Below are positions 34,505 to 43,206 of a DNA stretch of 64,000 nt, piece after piece. Under the pieces are notes generated by a model. It worked only from the letters and a program-made list of their open reading frames with translations. It had not been told where the DNA came from and searched no databases. The DNA is from Streptomyces sp. NBC_01260 (GTDB taxonomy: Bacteria; Actinomycetota; Actinomycetes; Streptomycetales; Streptomycetaceae): contig NZ_CP108464.1 in NCBI RefSeq assembly GCF_036226405.1, forward strand, positions 6,138,001-6,202,000. The letters run 5' to 3'. Position 1 is the first letter of the stretch. Every line of letters begins with the position of its first letter. A program made the translations under genes and the position numbers.

Positions 34505-34547
34505 CACTGAGCTTGTTCCGCTTTGACGGACACCATTGGTGTGGTGG

Positions 34548-35420
34548 TCAGGCTGTGAGTGCGGTCTCGTACTCGGCTGGGCTGAGGTAGCCGAGGCTGC
34601 TGTGCAGTCGGTGCAAGTTGTACCAGCCTTCGATGAAATCGAAGATCGCGGTGTGGGCGGCGGCCCGGCTGGGCCAGGCGGAGGTGCCGAGCAGTTCGCG
34701 TTTGATGGTCGAGAAGAACGACTCGGCGAGCGCGTTGTCCCAGCACTGGCCGGTGCGACCGACCGAAAGTCGGACCCCGAACTGGGCTGCCAGGGAAGCG
34801 AATTGCTGGCTGGTGTATTGACAGCCGCGATCCGAATGGAAGATCACGGGGTGGGTGGGGCGACGCTGCCGGCAGGCGGCTGTCAGCGCCTCGGCCACCA
34901 GCTCGGTCCGCAGGTGATCTGCGGTTGCCCAGCCGACTACGCGCCGGGAGGCGATGTCGATGACCGTGGCCAGATAGAGCCAGCCCTCCTCGGTCGGGAC
35001 GTACGTGATGTCGCCGCACCAGCGGGCATCGAGCCCGGCGCGGTCGGGCTGGAAGTCCCGGACGATGAGGTCGGGACGGAAGGCAGCCCTGGGATCGGGG
35101 ATCGTGGTCACGTGCCGTCGTCTGCGGTGCCGGCCCTGCAGCCCGGCGGCCCGCATCAGTCGTGCGACACGACGACGGCCACACCCGGCACCCTCGCGCT
35201 TGAGCACGGCATGCACGCGCGGGGACCCGTAGGTTCCGCGGGACTTCGCATGGGCCTCGAGAATCTGCTCGGTCAGCTCGGCATCCCGCAACGCGCGGGG
35301 TCCGGGCAGGCCGGAGCGACGGGCATAGAAGGCGGTCCGGGAGACCTTCATCAGCTCACACGCCCGTTTGACGCTGTGACCTGCGCGTTTCTCCGCCTCG
35401 ATGAACGGGTGCACCGTCAC
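34548..35420 (-). CDS. IS3-family transposase OrfB (DDE domain)
   Basis: A 290-aa protein with an N-terminal HTH_21 segment ('KRACELMKVSRTAFYARRSG') and an rve-type integrase core. The core has Asp in 'WCGDITYVPTEEGWLYLATV', Asp in 'IFHSDRGCQYTS' and Glu in 'DNALAESFFSTIKREL' (DD35E). It ends 'LHSSLGYLSPAEYETALTA', the normal IS3 C-terminus. Its start overlaps the OrfA stop by 4 bp; many IS3 elements also make an OrfAB fusion by frameshifting here. Confidence 0.92.
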   Translation of the reverse strand: MTVHPFIEAEKRAGHSVKRACELMKVSRTAFYARRSGLPGPRALRDAELTEQILEAHAKSRGTYGSPRVHAVLKREGAGCGRRRVARLMRAAGLQGRHRRRRHVTTIPDPRAAFRPDLIVRDFQPDRAGLDARWCGDITYVPTEEGWLYLATVIDIASRRVVGWATADHLRTELVAEALTAACRQRRPTHPVIFHSDRGCQYTSQQFASLAAQFGVRLSVGRTGQCWDNALAESFFSTIKRELLGTSAWPSRAAAHTAIFDFIEGWYNLHRLHSSLGYLSPAEYETALTA

Positions 35421-35728
35421 CGGGTCTCCATCGCGAAGAAAGCTGTGGCCCGCTTGAGGACGTCGACATCCTCACGCAGCCGGCGGTTCTCCCGCCGCAA
35501 CGCGGCCAGTTCCTCGCGCTCACTGCTGGTCAGCCCGTTGCGCTCGCCCGCGTCGACCTCGGCCTGCTTCACCCAGTCCCGCACCGCCGTCTCGGTCAGT
35601 TCGAAGTCTCTGGCGACCTGCCCGACCGAGCGGTCACCTCGTCGGCACAGACCGACGATCTCGGCCTTGAACTCCGGCGTGAACGAACGACGAGGGCGGC
35701 GAGGCTTCTTCTTCCCCATGCTCTCCAT
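35417..35728 (-). CDS. IS3-family transposase OrfA (HTH)
   Basis: A 103-aa protein. 'RSFTPEFKAEIVGLCRRGDR' and 'VARDFELTETAVRDWVKQAE' form the HTH_Tnp_1 domain; a leucine-zipper helix follows ('EREELAALRRENRRLREDVD'). I chose the ATG at 35728, which has GGGAGG about 9 nt upstream; a TTG at 35776 within the terminal repeat extends the frame but is unlikely. Confidence 0.88.
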   Translation of the reverse strand: MESMGKKKPRRPRRSFTPEFKAEIVGLCRRGDRSVGQVARDFELTETAVRDWVKQAEVDAGERNGLTSSEREELAALRRENRRLREDVDVLKRATAFFAMETR

Positions 35729-35791
35729 GATGGACATCCTCCCGGGGCAGAACCCCAGATCTCGAATGTCCGTCAAAGCGGATCAAGCCCA

Positions 35792-36433
35792 CACCTCTAG
35801 GTCCCCGGTTCCCAGGTGCCCGATGCCGCGCATGTCCCGGGTGAAGCCTTCCTCCAGCTCGACCGAGTCTGGGTCGAGTCTGAGATAGACCAGGATCGCC
35901 TGGTGCTTCGGGCGGAAGATCACCGATGCCACGTTCACCAGCCGCCGGTAGGCGATGTAGTGCCGCAGGGCCGCGACCTCGACCTCGCCCCACGCCGTGA
36001 GCGCCTCGTCCAACTCCCCGTACAGGTCCCGCAAGCACTCCGGAACCAGGCCGCCACCCGTCGGCAAAGGAACCACCGGTGCCGCCAACCTACTGCCGAC
36101 CACAGCGTCCCGACCCCGACTCGGCCGGGACGACGCAACGCTCGGCGAGCCGGGCGAGGAGTCCACGAGCAGCAGACTCAGCAAGCCGCCCTCGAAGACC
36201 CGGTAGCGCACCAGGTCGATCCGCTCGGGCAGCCGCTGCACGGCCACACGGTCGTGGTGCGAGAAGCCAGCCGCGATACAGATCATCCGCGGACGCCGCC
36301 AGTCGATCGAATCGGCCACATCCACGCCCAGCACCGTCCGCACGAGCGCCTCGAACTCGTGCTGCGCCGAGCGCAGCCAGGTCAGATACGAAACGGCCTG
36401 CGACAGCACCCCGCTGTCGGAGCCCTTCTTGAA
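35792..36433 (-). pseudogene. DUF5655 gene, central fragment
   Basis: 214 codons from 'KKGSDSGVLSQAVSYLTWLR' to 'GIGHLGTGDLEV', bounded by the Tn554-like element on the right and the IS3 element on the left. 'VEFKKGSDSG' is the last strand of an endonuclease-like core (ExK). 'HYIAYRRLVNVASVIFRPKH' and 'AILVYLRLDPDSVELEEGFT' are the DUF5655 domain. No start codon belongs to it; any apparent GTG start at 36409 is inside the original gene. Confidence 0.88.
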
Positions 36434-36553
36434 CTCAACTTTACCGACCGCCGGAGCTCGTGAACCGGCTCTGAACTGGGACGATACATAGACTACATGT
36501 TCGCGACGGCGGGCTGGGGCCGTTTCTGTAGCTCTTCCTGGTTGTCTTATGGG

Positions 36554-36586
36554 ACGGCCCGTCCACCGGGACGGTGGACGGGCCGT
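36554..36586 (-). terminator. strong terminator at the end of the transposon
   Basis: ACGGCCCGTCCACC (36554-36567) pairs over 14 bp with GGTGGACGGGCCGT (36573-36586), loop 5 nt. It lies after the cargo gene and before the transposon end, so it ends the tnp/cargo transcripts. Confidence 0.75.
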
Positions 36587-36644
36587 GGAACTGAGACGGA
36601 GCGTCAGTTCTCTGACCCCGCGCCGATCGAAGGCGATTGGGCTT

Positions 36645-37127
36645 TCAACGCGCTTCGGCCCAGGTCTTGTCGAACCAGACGAGGAAATCGGTCACGCTGC
36701 CGACCTTCGCGATCCGCTCGTGGATGGCGCGCTGATCGTGTCCAGCAAGGAAGTCACGCCGGACGGGAACAGGTTCGCCGCACCCGCATCCACAAGTGCG
36801 CGAGTCGAGTGGCGAGTCGAAGTAACTGATGGGGTTTCGGTTGCCGGTCACCGGGGAGTTGTGGCCCACATGCGTGTCATGCACGGGGTGTCCGCAGGTC
36901 AGAACCGTCCCCTGGAGGGTGCGACGGCCATCGTCGTCTCGCTCGTCTCTGCCGTTCGAGGCGCGGATCGCGCTGATCTCGACGGCGAGCCGCACCTGGC
37001 CTCCAGCGCTGAACAGGACATAGCGTTCACGGTCGGCCCGCTCTCCGAGAACCCATCGGCCGCGATTGATGTTATAGATCTGCTCTTCGCTCATCCCTTC
37101 GCGCCAGCCGTTGTAACTGCGCCCCAT
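36645..37127 (-). CDS. hypothetical cargo protein of the Tn554-like element
   Basis: A 160-aa protein from ATG 37127 (GGAG 9 nt upstream); an ATG at 37196 in the same frame has a poor site. The first half has 'IYNINRGRWVLGERADRERY' and 'LFSAGGQVRLAVEISAIR'. The second has 'YFDSPLDSRTCGCGCGEPV' followed by 'RDFLAGHDQRAIHERIA'. The CxCGCG...GHDQRAIH pattern recurs in small actinobacterial proteins of unknown function and may bind a metal. It is the only passenger gene of the transposon, so it presumably gives the host or element some benefit. Confidence 0.7.
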   Translation of the reverse strand: MGRSYNGWREGMSEEQIYNINRGRWVLGERADRERYVLFSAGGQVRLAVEISAIRASNGRDERDDDGRRTLQGTVLTCGHPVHDTHVGHNSPVTGNRNPISYFDSPLDSRTCGCGCGEPVPVRRDFLAGHDQRAIHERIAKVGSVTDFLVWFDKTWAEAR

Positions 37128-37199
37128 GGGGCAGGTCTCCGGGTCGAGTTGATTGATCGGCCCGAGCGTGATGTGCAGCAAGATTCCCCCAAGCATCTC

Positions 37200-37221
37200 C
37201 CGGGATAGTCTATTATCCCGG
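37200..37221. promoter_or_regulatory. inverted repeat upstream of the cargo gene
   Basis: CCGGGATA (37200-37207) and TATCCCGG (37214-37221) flank a 6-nt centre, just upstream of the cargo gene and after tnpC. An operator for the cargo gene, or a small tnpC terminator, would fit. TACATGTA follows at 37226-37233. Confidence 0.4.
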
Positions 37222-37277
37222 CCTGTACATGTATCTTAAGCGCAGTGATTCGATAACCGCAACCCCGGGATGTATGA

Positions 37278-37892
37278 CTATCCGGGCGGTGTTCGGGAGT
37301 CGATCACAGTTGGTGGCCCTAGATCGGCGATGCACGCTTCGAGGTCGGCGACGCGCCGGTCCTGGAAGCGTAGGTTCGAGCGAGCGGCCTTGAGTCGTTC
37401 GTCGAGGGTGCGGTTGTCGGTGGTGAGCTGGCGGACGCGCTTTTTGAGGTTGGTGTTCTCGGCGGTGATCCGCTGGATGGTTTCCTCGGTCCACTCAACT
37501 TCCAAGTCGCGTATGTGGCCCAGTAGTTCGCCGATGCGGGTGCGTTGGGTGAGTATCTCGGTGTGAGCGGCTTTGAGGGCGTCCTCGGCATTCAGGGCGC
37601 GCTCGCGCCAGGTCGCCTCGCGTTCGTCGTTTTGTTCAGCGAGCGTGCGGGCTGGGTGTTCGCCTGCCTGCGTCATCGCCGCGGCGACTGCGGCTCTGGC
37701 CTCGACGTTGTCGTAGAGAAAGGTGCGTGAGACGTCGGCTCGGCGGGCGACAGCGGCGACGCTGATCTGGGCTTTCTCGCGTCGGATCCGGGCGATCGCC
37801 TGGTGGATGCGCTCAAGGGCGGCTTGGGTCTTGCGGCGTCGGGCGGCCAGGGCCGCCGCGGTGCGGGGCTTGGGAGTGGTGGCGGTGTTCAT
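37278..37892 (-). CDS. TnpC-like protein (DUF6262)
   Basis: A 204-aa protein. The N-terminal half has a TetR-like helix-turn-helix stretch ('AQISVAAVARRADVSRTFLY'). The second half is one long coiled coil ('TEETIQRITAENTNLKKRVR', 'LDERLKAARSNLRFQDRRVA'). DUF6262 proteins follow pairs of tyrosine recombinases in actinobacteria, in the place of Tn554 TnpC, which helps orientation and efficiency of insertion. Its start overlaps the TnpB stop (ATGA). Confidence 0.82.
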   Translation of the reverse strand: MNTATTPKPRTAAALAARRRKTQAALERIHQAIARIRREKAQISVAAVARRADVSRTFLYDNVEARAAVAAAMTQAGEHPARTLAEQNDEREATWRERALNAEDALKAAHTEILTQRTRIGELLGHIRDLEVEWTEETIQRITAENTNLKKRVRQLTTDNRTLDERLKAARSNLRFQDRRVADLEACIADLGPPTVIDSRTPPG

Positions 37893-40514
37893 GCGGCATC
37901 CTGTTCGGGGTCATCGCCGTCAGCTGTGCACATATCGCTGTACTCGTCAGGCTCGTCGCTGCCCCCGTCGGCGAGGTCGGCGGCGCGGAAGGCGGTGGAC
38001 CACACCCGGTGGAAGTAGTCCTGGGGTTTGCGCAGGTCCAGAGCGAGGGCGTCGTCGAGAAGGCCGAGGCCGGCGAGGGCCTTCTCCAGGCCGTCGATGG
38101 CGCGGGCGGTGGGCTCGAAGTAGCGGTGGAGGTAGTCGGCGGTGGCGTCGTCGGGGGCGCCTTCGGCCAGCAGTTGCCACTGCTCACGTTTGCGGCGCCA
38201 GTAGAGGAGGTCGGCGCCGGACAGGACGAACTTGTCGCAGTTGTGGCAGTCAAGGTTGAAGGGGCAGGCGCCGCCGTTCACGACGGGCTGGAAGGTGCAG
38301 AACCCGCCCTCGGCGGGGGTGCTGCGGCGAGAGAGGTCGATTGCCAGTGCCTGGGCCTGCTCGTGGCTGAGCGGGGTGGTGTCGCTGGTGAGGACTTGGC
38401 CGGGGTGGGCGGTGCCGGGGCCGGCGACCCACACGTGCTGGAGGACGTCGTCCAGGTCCGACTGGGTCAGGTGGACGTAGTGCTCGGCCATGCGGTCGGA
38501 GATGTGGCCGAGGTAGCGGCGGATGTGTGTCAGGGTCGCGCCGTGCCGCAGCAGCCGGGTGGCCAGCGTGTGTCGGGCCTGGTGGGCGACGTAGCGACCG
38601 CCGAGGTCAAGCCCGGCGAGCCAGCTACGGAAGCCGGTGTGGAACCAGGTGTAGGACAAAGCGCGGCAGCCGTCGGGATTGACGATGTCGGTGGGGAACA
38701 GCGCCAGGTGGGCGCGCTCGGCAGCAGTGGGTGGGCGGCCGGCGTGCCGGTCGGCGAAGTGGGCCAGGGTCTTTTGGCGGCGTTCTTCGAGCCGGTTCAG
38801 GAGATGGTCAGGGATGCGGACGGCCGCGTTCAGGTTGCCGACCTTGGTCTGGTCGTGCCAGAGCAAGGGCAGTCCGCCGTAGCGGCCGACGCAGTCCAGG
38901 CGGAGCTGGATGACCTCGCTGGCGCGTCGGCCGGTGACGATGATGGTCTCCCACATGTCCCTCAGGCCGCGGTCGTGCGGATCGTAGCCGTCTGCGAGTT
39001 GCTGCAGGTTGGCCTCGTCCGCAAGCGCCTGGGCAACGTCGTCGGGGAAGGGGTTGCGGCTGCGGGGCGTGCCCGGGCCGCCGACCGGCATGGCGGCGAT
39101 GAAGGCGCGGTCCAAGCCGATTCTCTCGGCGCTGCCGCTGTCCAGCGCGCCACGCAGCAGGGACCGGCCGTAGTTGAACACCATCCGGCGCGAGTTCTCG
39201 GTGACCTTCGCTCTTTTGCCGTCCAGGCGGGCCTGGCCACGGAAGGCCAGGCCGAGACGTTCGCGGTTGCGCAGGTCCGCGACGAAGCGGTGGACGTGCT
39301 CGCCGCGCAGAGCGGACGGGTCGTGGCCGCCACCCGGCGCCTCCGCCTCCAAAAACGCGGACAGTTCGGCGCCGGCGCGGCGCACGAAGTCCACCGGCTG
39401 GGCGCTGCGCGGGCAGGTGGGTGAGCGCAGAACGTCCGCGATGTGGTCCCACAACAGGTTGCGCAGCCACCGCTGGGTGATGCAGGTCAGGTCGACGTAG
39501 CTGGAGCGGCCCGGGAAGCGGACACCGAAGTGCTCGGTCTCGATGTAGCCGGCATCCCGGGTGTCGGAGGGGGTGAAGTAGATCTTCCGCAGGGCCTGTT
39601 GGATTTCCTGGACCATGCGCTGGTGGTAGGCGCGGCGGAAGACGGACGCCTCCAGGCCGGCCAGGGAGTCCACGTCGCGGCGTTGGCACTCGTCCGCGAG
39701 CGACTGCACCCACGTCAGGTTCCACACGGCGACGGGCTGCAGGCCGTGGACATACATGCCCCACTGCAACTCCGCCCTCAGCAGGGGCCGCAGCCCGCGC
39801 AGGGTTGACCGTTCCGGTGCGGTGCACCGGCAGCTGTGCGCGGCACCAGGAGCGGAAGGCGACTTCGTCCTGGCAGGTCACCGGGACAGGGCGATCACGG
39901 CGCTCGTAGGTGGCGAAGAAGTTCTTCGGCGGCTTCGCCCCGCCCGGCCGCGCGGCCCGGATGTACCCGCGCTCGTGCGCGCCGCACAACCCCAGCGGTG
40001 AGGCGGCCAGTTCGTCACAGACGTCCGCGCGGCACTCACCGTAGCCCGGCAGCGACGGCTGGTCGGCCAGCCACCGTTCGAACTCCGTCTCGCCCCCGCC
40101 GGGGTGCCGTTTCAGGTGGCTCAGCCACCGGTTGCGGTGCCGGAAGCACAGCACCAGCTGCAGGCTGAACGCCGGCCGCTGCGGGCAGATCCGGCACAGC
40201 AACGCCTCCGGCATTTCCGTGGCCGGCAGCGGCTCCGCGGTCCGCAGGAACTGAGCCCGGTTCATGCCGCGCGCCCCCGCCTCCTGCCACTGCCCGGCGT
40301 GCACCGAGCACATCGCGTAGCGCCGCCAGCGGGGCCGCTCGCAGTCGACGATCGTGCAGCTCCACGGATAGACCGGGTGCATCGGCGGGATCTTCAGCAC
40401 ACCGCCGCGCAGCACCTGGTCGAACTCGGGCCCGTTGATCAGCGCGGTGAGTACCTCCAGCCGGTCCCGTCGCGTGCGGGCATCTTGCTGCGGCAGCAGC
40501 GACAGTGCCGTCAC
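37889..40514 (-). pseudogene. TnpB-like tyrosine recombinase, split by a one-base insertion
   Basis: The N-terminal part (from ATG 40514, overlapping the TnpA stop) ends its frame after 'LPVHRTGTVN'. The protein continues one base over with 'LRGLRPLLRAELQWGMYV'. Removing one C from AACCCTG (GGG at 39802-39804 on the plus strand) gives a single protein of about 874 aa. The catalytic domain has Arg in 'IVTGRRASEVIQLRLD', 'HQARHTLATRLLRHG' (HxxR), 'YLGHISDRMAEHYVHLT' with the Tyr nucleophile, and a Cys cluster 'FCTFQPV...CPFNLDCHNC' as in Tn554 TnpB relatives. Cys/His pairs in the N-terminal part ('CRICPQRP') may also bind zinc. Confidence 0.85.
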
Positions 40515-41689
40515 TTCGTCTCACCCCAGACCGAGCGCAGGGCGGCGTCGAACACCGGGCCGTGGACATCGACGTGTCCGTAGACCTCATCCACCATCGC
40601 TGCCGACGCCCAGCCGCCGGCGTCCCGGGCGATCAACACGTTGCCGTCGGCGGCGTCGAGAACCGCGGAAGTGAACGAGTGCCGGAAGGCATGGGGTTTC
40701 ACGGTCCCGAGCCCGGCGCGCTTCCCGGCCCGGCCGAGCATCCGCCGGGCCCCGACCGGCGCCCACGGCTGCCCGGAATCGGCGCCGTGCAGCTGGACCA
40801 TGAGCATGCCGTGCCCAGCCCCGCGCGGGTACTCGGCGGTGACGTACTCGAAGTAGGTGTGCACCATCGCGGGGCTGACCCGTTTGATCAGCCCGCCGGT
40901 CACGATGCCGTGCTCGACCCGCCAGGGGTGCTTGCTTTTGGCTTCGGCGCGGTTCGGATTACCGGGCCGGTGGCAGATGTGCAGGTGAGGGGCGCGGCAC
41001 TCGCCGCAGGCCGCGTTCTCGCGCAGGTGCAGGTCGACCAGGTGGAGTCCGCAGAGCTCGCCGATGCGAAGCCCGCCGTCGGCGAGCCAGGTGACAACCA
41101 GCCGGTCGCGGGCGGCGTTCACCGTTTCCAGTAGCCTCTCCCGTGCGCCGTCCGGAAGCATCTTCGGATGCCGGCGGTGCGGCCCCTTCGGTGCCAGCGG
41201 GTTGGTGGGCAGCGACGACTTCACATGCCCGAGGAACGAACGGCGCCGGTCCACCCGCGATGGCAGCCGCGACTTATCGAGCTTCTTGCCGAGTTCGCCG
41301 TTGATGCCAAGGGAGGACTGGTGCAGGTAGAAGCCCTTCAGGCAAGCCGCCGCGGTCGACAACGCGGGGCGGCCGTAGGGGCGCTTGCCGACCCGCCACG
41401 GCTCGCCGAGCGGCATGCGGACCTCGGCACCGAGGATGCCCATGTACCGTTCCAGGTCCCGCAATTGGACCTCGGCGAAGGCCAGGCACTCCCGCTCCAG
41501 CCACCGCAGATGGTCCACCAGCAGATACGCGTACGTCCTCTGCGTTCCCGAACCGTCATGCAGACGCAGGAACCGGTCCGCCTCCGTGTGCACCGTCCCC
41601 TCGGGCCACACGATCGTCCACGACCGCCGCCCATCCTTCCGCTCGATCCGCTGGACCCTCAGGTCCCCGACCACCACGTGCCGTGCCAC
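40511..41689 (-). CDS. TnpA-like tyrosine recombinase
   Basis: A 392-aa protein. The GTG at 41689 with GGAGG 4 nt upstream is preferred to a GTG at 41767 nearer the transposon end. The core-binding domain is at about 40-150. The catalytic residues are Arg in 'DGGLRIGELCGLHLVDLHL', His/Arg in 'KPHAFRHSFTSAVLDAADG' and Tyr in 'AAMVDEVYGHVDVHG'. The 'CGECRAPHLHICH' insert is seen in TnpA relatives. It is the first gene of the three-gene tnp operon, its promoter lying between 41689 and the right end at 41812. Confidence 0.88.
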   Translation of the reverse strand: MARHVVVGDLRVQRIERKDGRRSWTIVWPEGTVHTEADRFLRLHDGSGTQRTYAYLLVDHLRWLERECLAFAEVQLRDLERYMGILGAEVRMPLGEPWRVGKRPYGRPALSTAAACLKGFYLHQSSLGINGELGKKLDKSRLPSRVDRRRSFLGHVKSSLPTNPLAPKGPHRRHPKMLPDGARERLLETVNAARDRLVVTWLADGGLRIGELCGLHLVDLHLRENAACGECRAPHLHICHRPGNPNRAEAKSKHPWRVEHGIVTGGLIKRVSPAMVHTYFEYVTAEYPRGAGHGMLMVQLHGADSGQPWAPVGARRMLGRAGKRAGLGTVKPHAFRHSFTSAVLDAADGNVLIARDAGGWASAAMVDEVYGHVDVHGPVFDAALRSVWGETK

Positions 41690-41812
41690 TCGTCCTCCGT
41701 ACCGACTCCAGAACATGACAGACGTCCCGGACACGGTCGGTAAACAAGTCAGGGACGTGCTGGTCACAGTCCCAGACGGACATCACGGACAGCACAACTG
41801 GCGGTCGGTAAA

Positions 41813-42037
41813 CTCGATCACCACCGGGCTGCCGTTCTCGTCCAACCCCAGCGTGTCGATCCGCCCCCGGTGCCACGGGCCGGTCGCGTACTCCGACGCC
41901 ACGAACCGGATGCCCAGCATCTGCTCCAGCCCGGCCTCGACCCGCCGCTGCAGCTCCACCTCCAGCGCCACCGTCGAACCCGGCAGCTCCACGTCCCGCC
42001 CGTCCGCATCCCGCCGGAACAACATCAGCTCAGCCAC
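41813..42037 (-). pseudogene. DUF5655 gene, N-terminal fragment (NucS/PD-(D/E)xK-like)
   Basis: 75 codons from GTG 42037 ('VAELMLFRRDADGRDVELPG') to '...RIDTLGLDENGSPVVIE', where the Tn554-like element begins. Joined to 35792-36433 and 34436-34504 it makes an uninterrupted 311-aa protein. The join creates 'SPVVIEFKKGSDSGVLSQA', giving Asp ('RIDTLG') and E-x-K residues of a PD-(D/E)xK nuclease core in front of the DUF5655 domain. Such proteins are found near restriction and defence genes; the exact role is unknown. Both insertions must be recent, because neither side has lost a base. Confidence 0.88.
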
Positions 42038-42381
42038 CGCACCCCCACCCACGATCTATGCAAGGAGACCAATCGAACGGACGCGCTGGATATTCCTTCT
42101 GGGGATAGCAGGGAGCCGTGGCCAGTGTGAAGGCCCCGGAACATTACCCCGGATAGCGGATCGACGTGTGCCATGAATCCTCGCGAACGCCGGACCCACG
42201 GCTGCGGTCCTGGCCTTGGCACGGAACTGTCGTGGTGATACTCGGCAGGCAGCGCGGAGGGGCATCCTCCGTGAATCGGCCCCAGTCTCCTGTCTCTGAC
42301 TCACGGTGCAACGTGGCTGTGAGGGCATCGGCGATGTGAGTCCGGCTACAGCTTCTTCCGAGTGCGTGCCGGTACCGAGAT
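42038..42381. other. intergenic region
   Basis: 344 bp between the broken DUF5655 gene and the next minus-strand gene. It is less GC-rich than coding DNA. Open frames on both strands look random. I see no strong repeat; it should hold the DUF5655 promoter. Confidence 0.4.
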
Positions 42382-43005
42382 TTAGCCTGGCTGGTGCCCC
42401 ACTTCCTGACCGGCGGTTACTTCTGACCTCGGCTTGCGTCGGGGGACAAAGCGGCGCCACCCGCGCTGGGCGCGTCGCCTGGCTTCCCACTCCGTTCGTT
42501 CTGTGAGCAACGTGTCGACTTCCGGATCGCTTCTAAGTGCCTCAAGCAGGGAGTCCAAGCTGGCCGACACGCCCTTCGACGCACGCTGAGTGAGGAAGAG
42601 CTGGTCGTTGAAGTCGTCGCTCCGCTGGGGCAGCCGCCCGCCTCGTGCGATAGCCGCCAGAGCGTCGAGGGCATCCTGTATCCACACGTTTTGCCTGTCG
42701 CGCGCCGAGCCGCCTCCCAATGGGAGGAACCAGATAGTGCCCAGGTCGTGCAGGTCTTCCGTTACGCGCATCCGAAGCTTGGCGTGCTGTAGGAAGGCCG
42801 CCTCGCTCTCCAGTGCGGTGGCGGCCCTTGCAACTTCGCGACCCTCTAGCTCCGAATCTCTAAGCTCGACGAGCCTCATATGCAAGTCCTTCATGAGTGC
42901 TCTGTCGTCATCTTGTCGTTGCTTCTTGCGGGTGTACGTCTCCTGGAGGACGTGCGCGTAGTAGCCGCCCACCAAGGTCACCAACCCCACCCAAATTTCA
43001 TTCAT
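42382..43005 (-). CDS. membrane-anchored coiled-coil protein
   Basis: A 207-aa protein. The N-terminus is a short hydrophobic segment ('EIWVGLVTLVGGYYAHVL') followed by a highly charged helix ('QETYTRKKQRQDDDRALMKD') and a helical body ('EALRSDPEVDTLLTERTEWE'). It ends in a basic tail. Codon use is slightly less GC-biased than in the transfer genes, as in its neighbours to 50 kb. It is downstream of the STAND NTPase gene on the same strand (about 200-bp gap). Function unknown. Confidence 0.65.
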   Translation of the reverse strand: MNEIWVGLVTLVGGYYAHVLQETYTRKKQRQDDDRALMKDLHMRLVELRDSELEGREVARAATALESEAAFLQHAKLRMRVTEDLHDLGTIWFLPLGGGSARDRQNVWIQDALDALAAIARGGRLPQRSDDFNDQLFLTQRASKGVSASLDSLLEALRSDPEVDTLLTERTEWEARRRAQRGWRRFVPRRKPRSEVTAGQEVGHQPG

Positions 43006-43206
43006 GAGACCGCAGTATCGCGTAGTTGCTACTCCCGAAGGAGGCGTGTCGGGGCCCCGCCATGCCCGAGCGCAGACATCGCGTCGACCACCCGACAGGA
43101 GCCCATCAGCGACGCCTCATTGCCTCAACCGAAACGGTGAGGCTGGTCGGCTACCCATAGGCGGACGATGTGGTCGTCCACCAGGCTTTCTCACGGCCGC
43201 GTGGTC

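Larger units (their letters stand above)
34508..35791 (-). mobile_element. IS3-family insertion sequence (1284 bp)
   Basis: The terminal inverted repeats are TGAGCTTGTTCCGCTTTGAC plus GGACA (34508-34532) and its complement-like partner ending at 35791 (TGGGCTTGATCCGCTTTGAC plus GGACA read inward). That is 25 bp with 2 mismatches. The 3-bp target duplication CAC flanks it (34505-34507 and 35792-35794). It carries orfA and orfB on the minus strand. It sits inside a DUF5655 gene, whose reading frame is restored by precise removal. The complete ends and intact genes indicate a recent insertion. Confidence 0.92.
36437..41815 (-). mobile_element. Tn554-like site-specific transposon (about 5.4 kb)
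   Basis: The element carries three overlapping minus-strand genes in the Tn554 order: TnpA (tyrosine recombinase), TnpB (large tyrosine recombinase) and TnpC (small coiled-coil helper). It also has one cargo gene. The ends are a perfect 13-bp inverted repeat, TTTACCGACCGCC (36440-36452) and GGCGGTCGGTAAA (41800-41812). CGGTCGGTAAA is repeated at 41734-41744, likely a second recombinase site. AACTC is present at both junctions (36432-36436 and 41811-41815), the probable crossover core. Both flanks belong to one DUF5655 gene that reads through if the element is removed. Classical Tn554 has no terminal repeats, so this is a relative rather than the same type. Confidence 0.85.

Noticed and set aside
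42056-42490. 144-codon minus-strand open frame next to the DUF5655 fragment
   Set aside because: It runs into the following gene in another frame and its sequence looks random.
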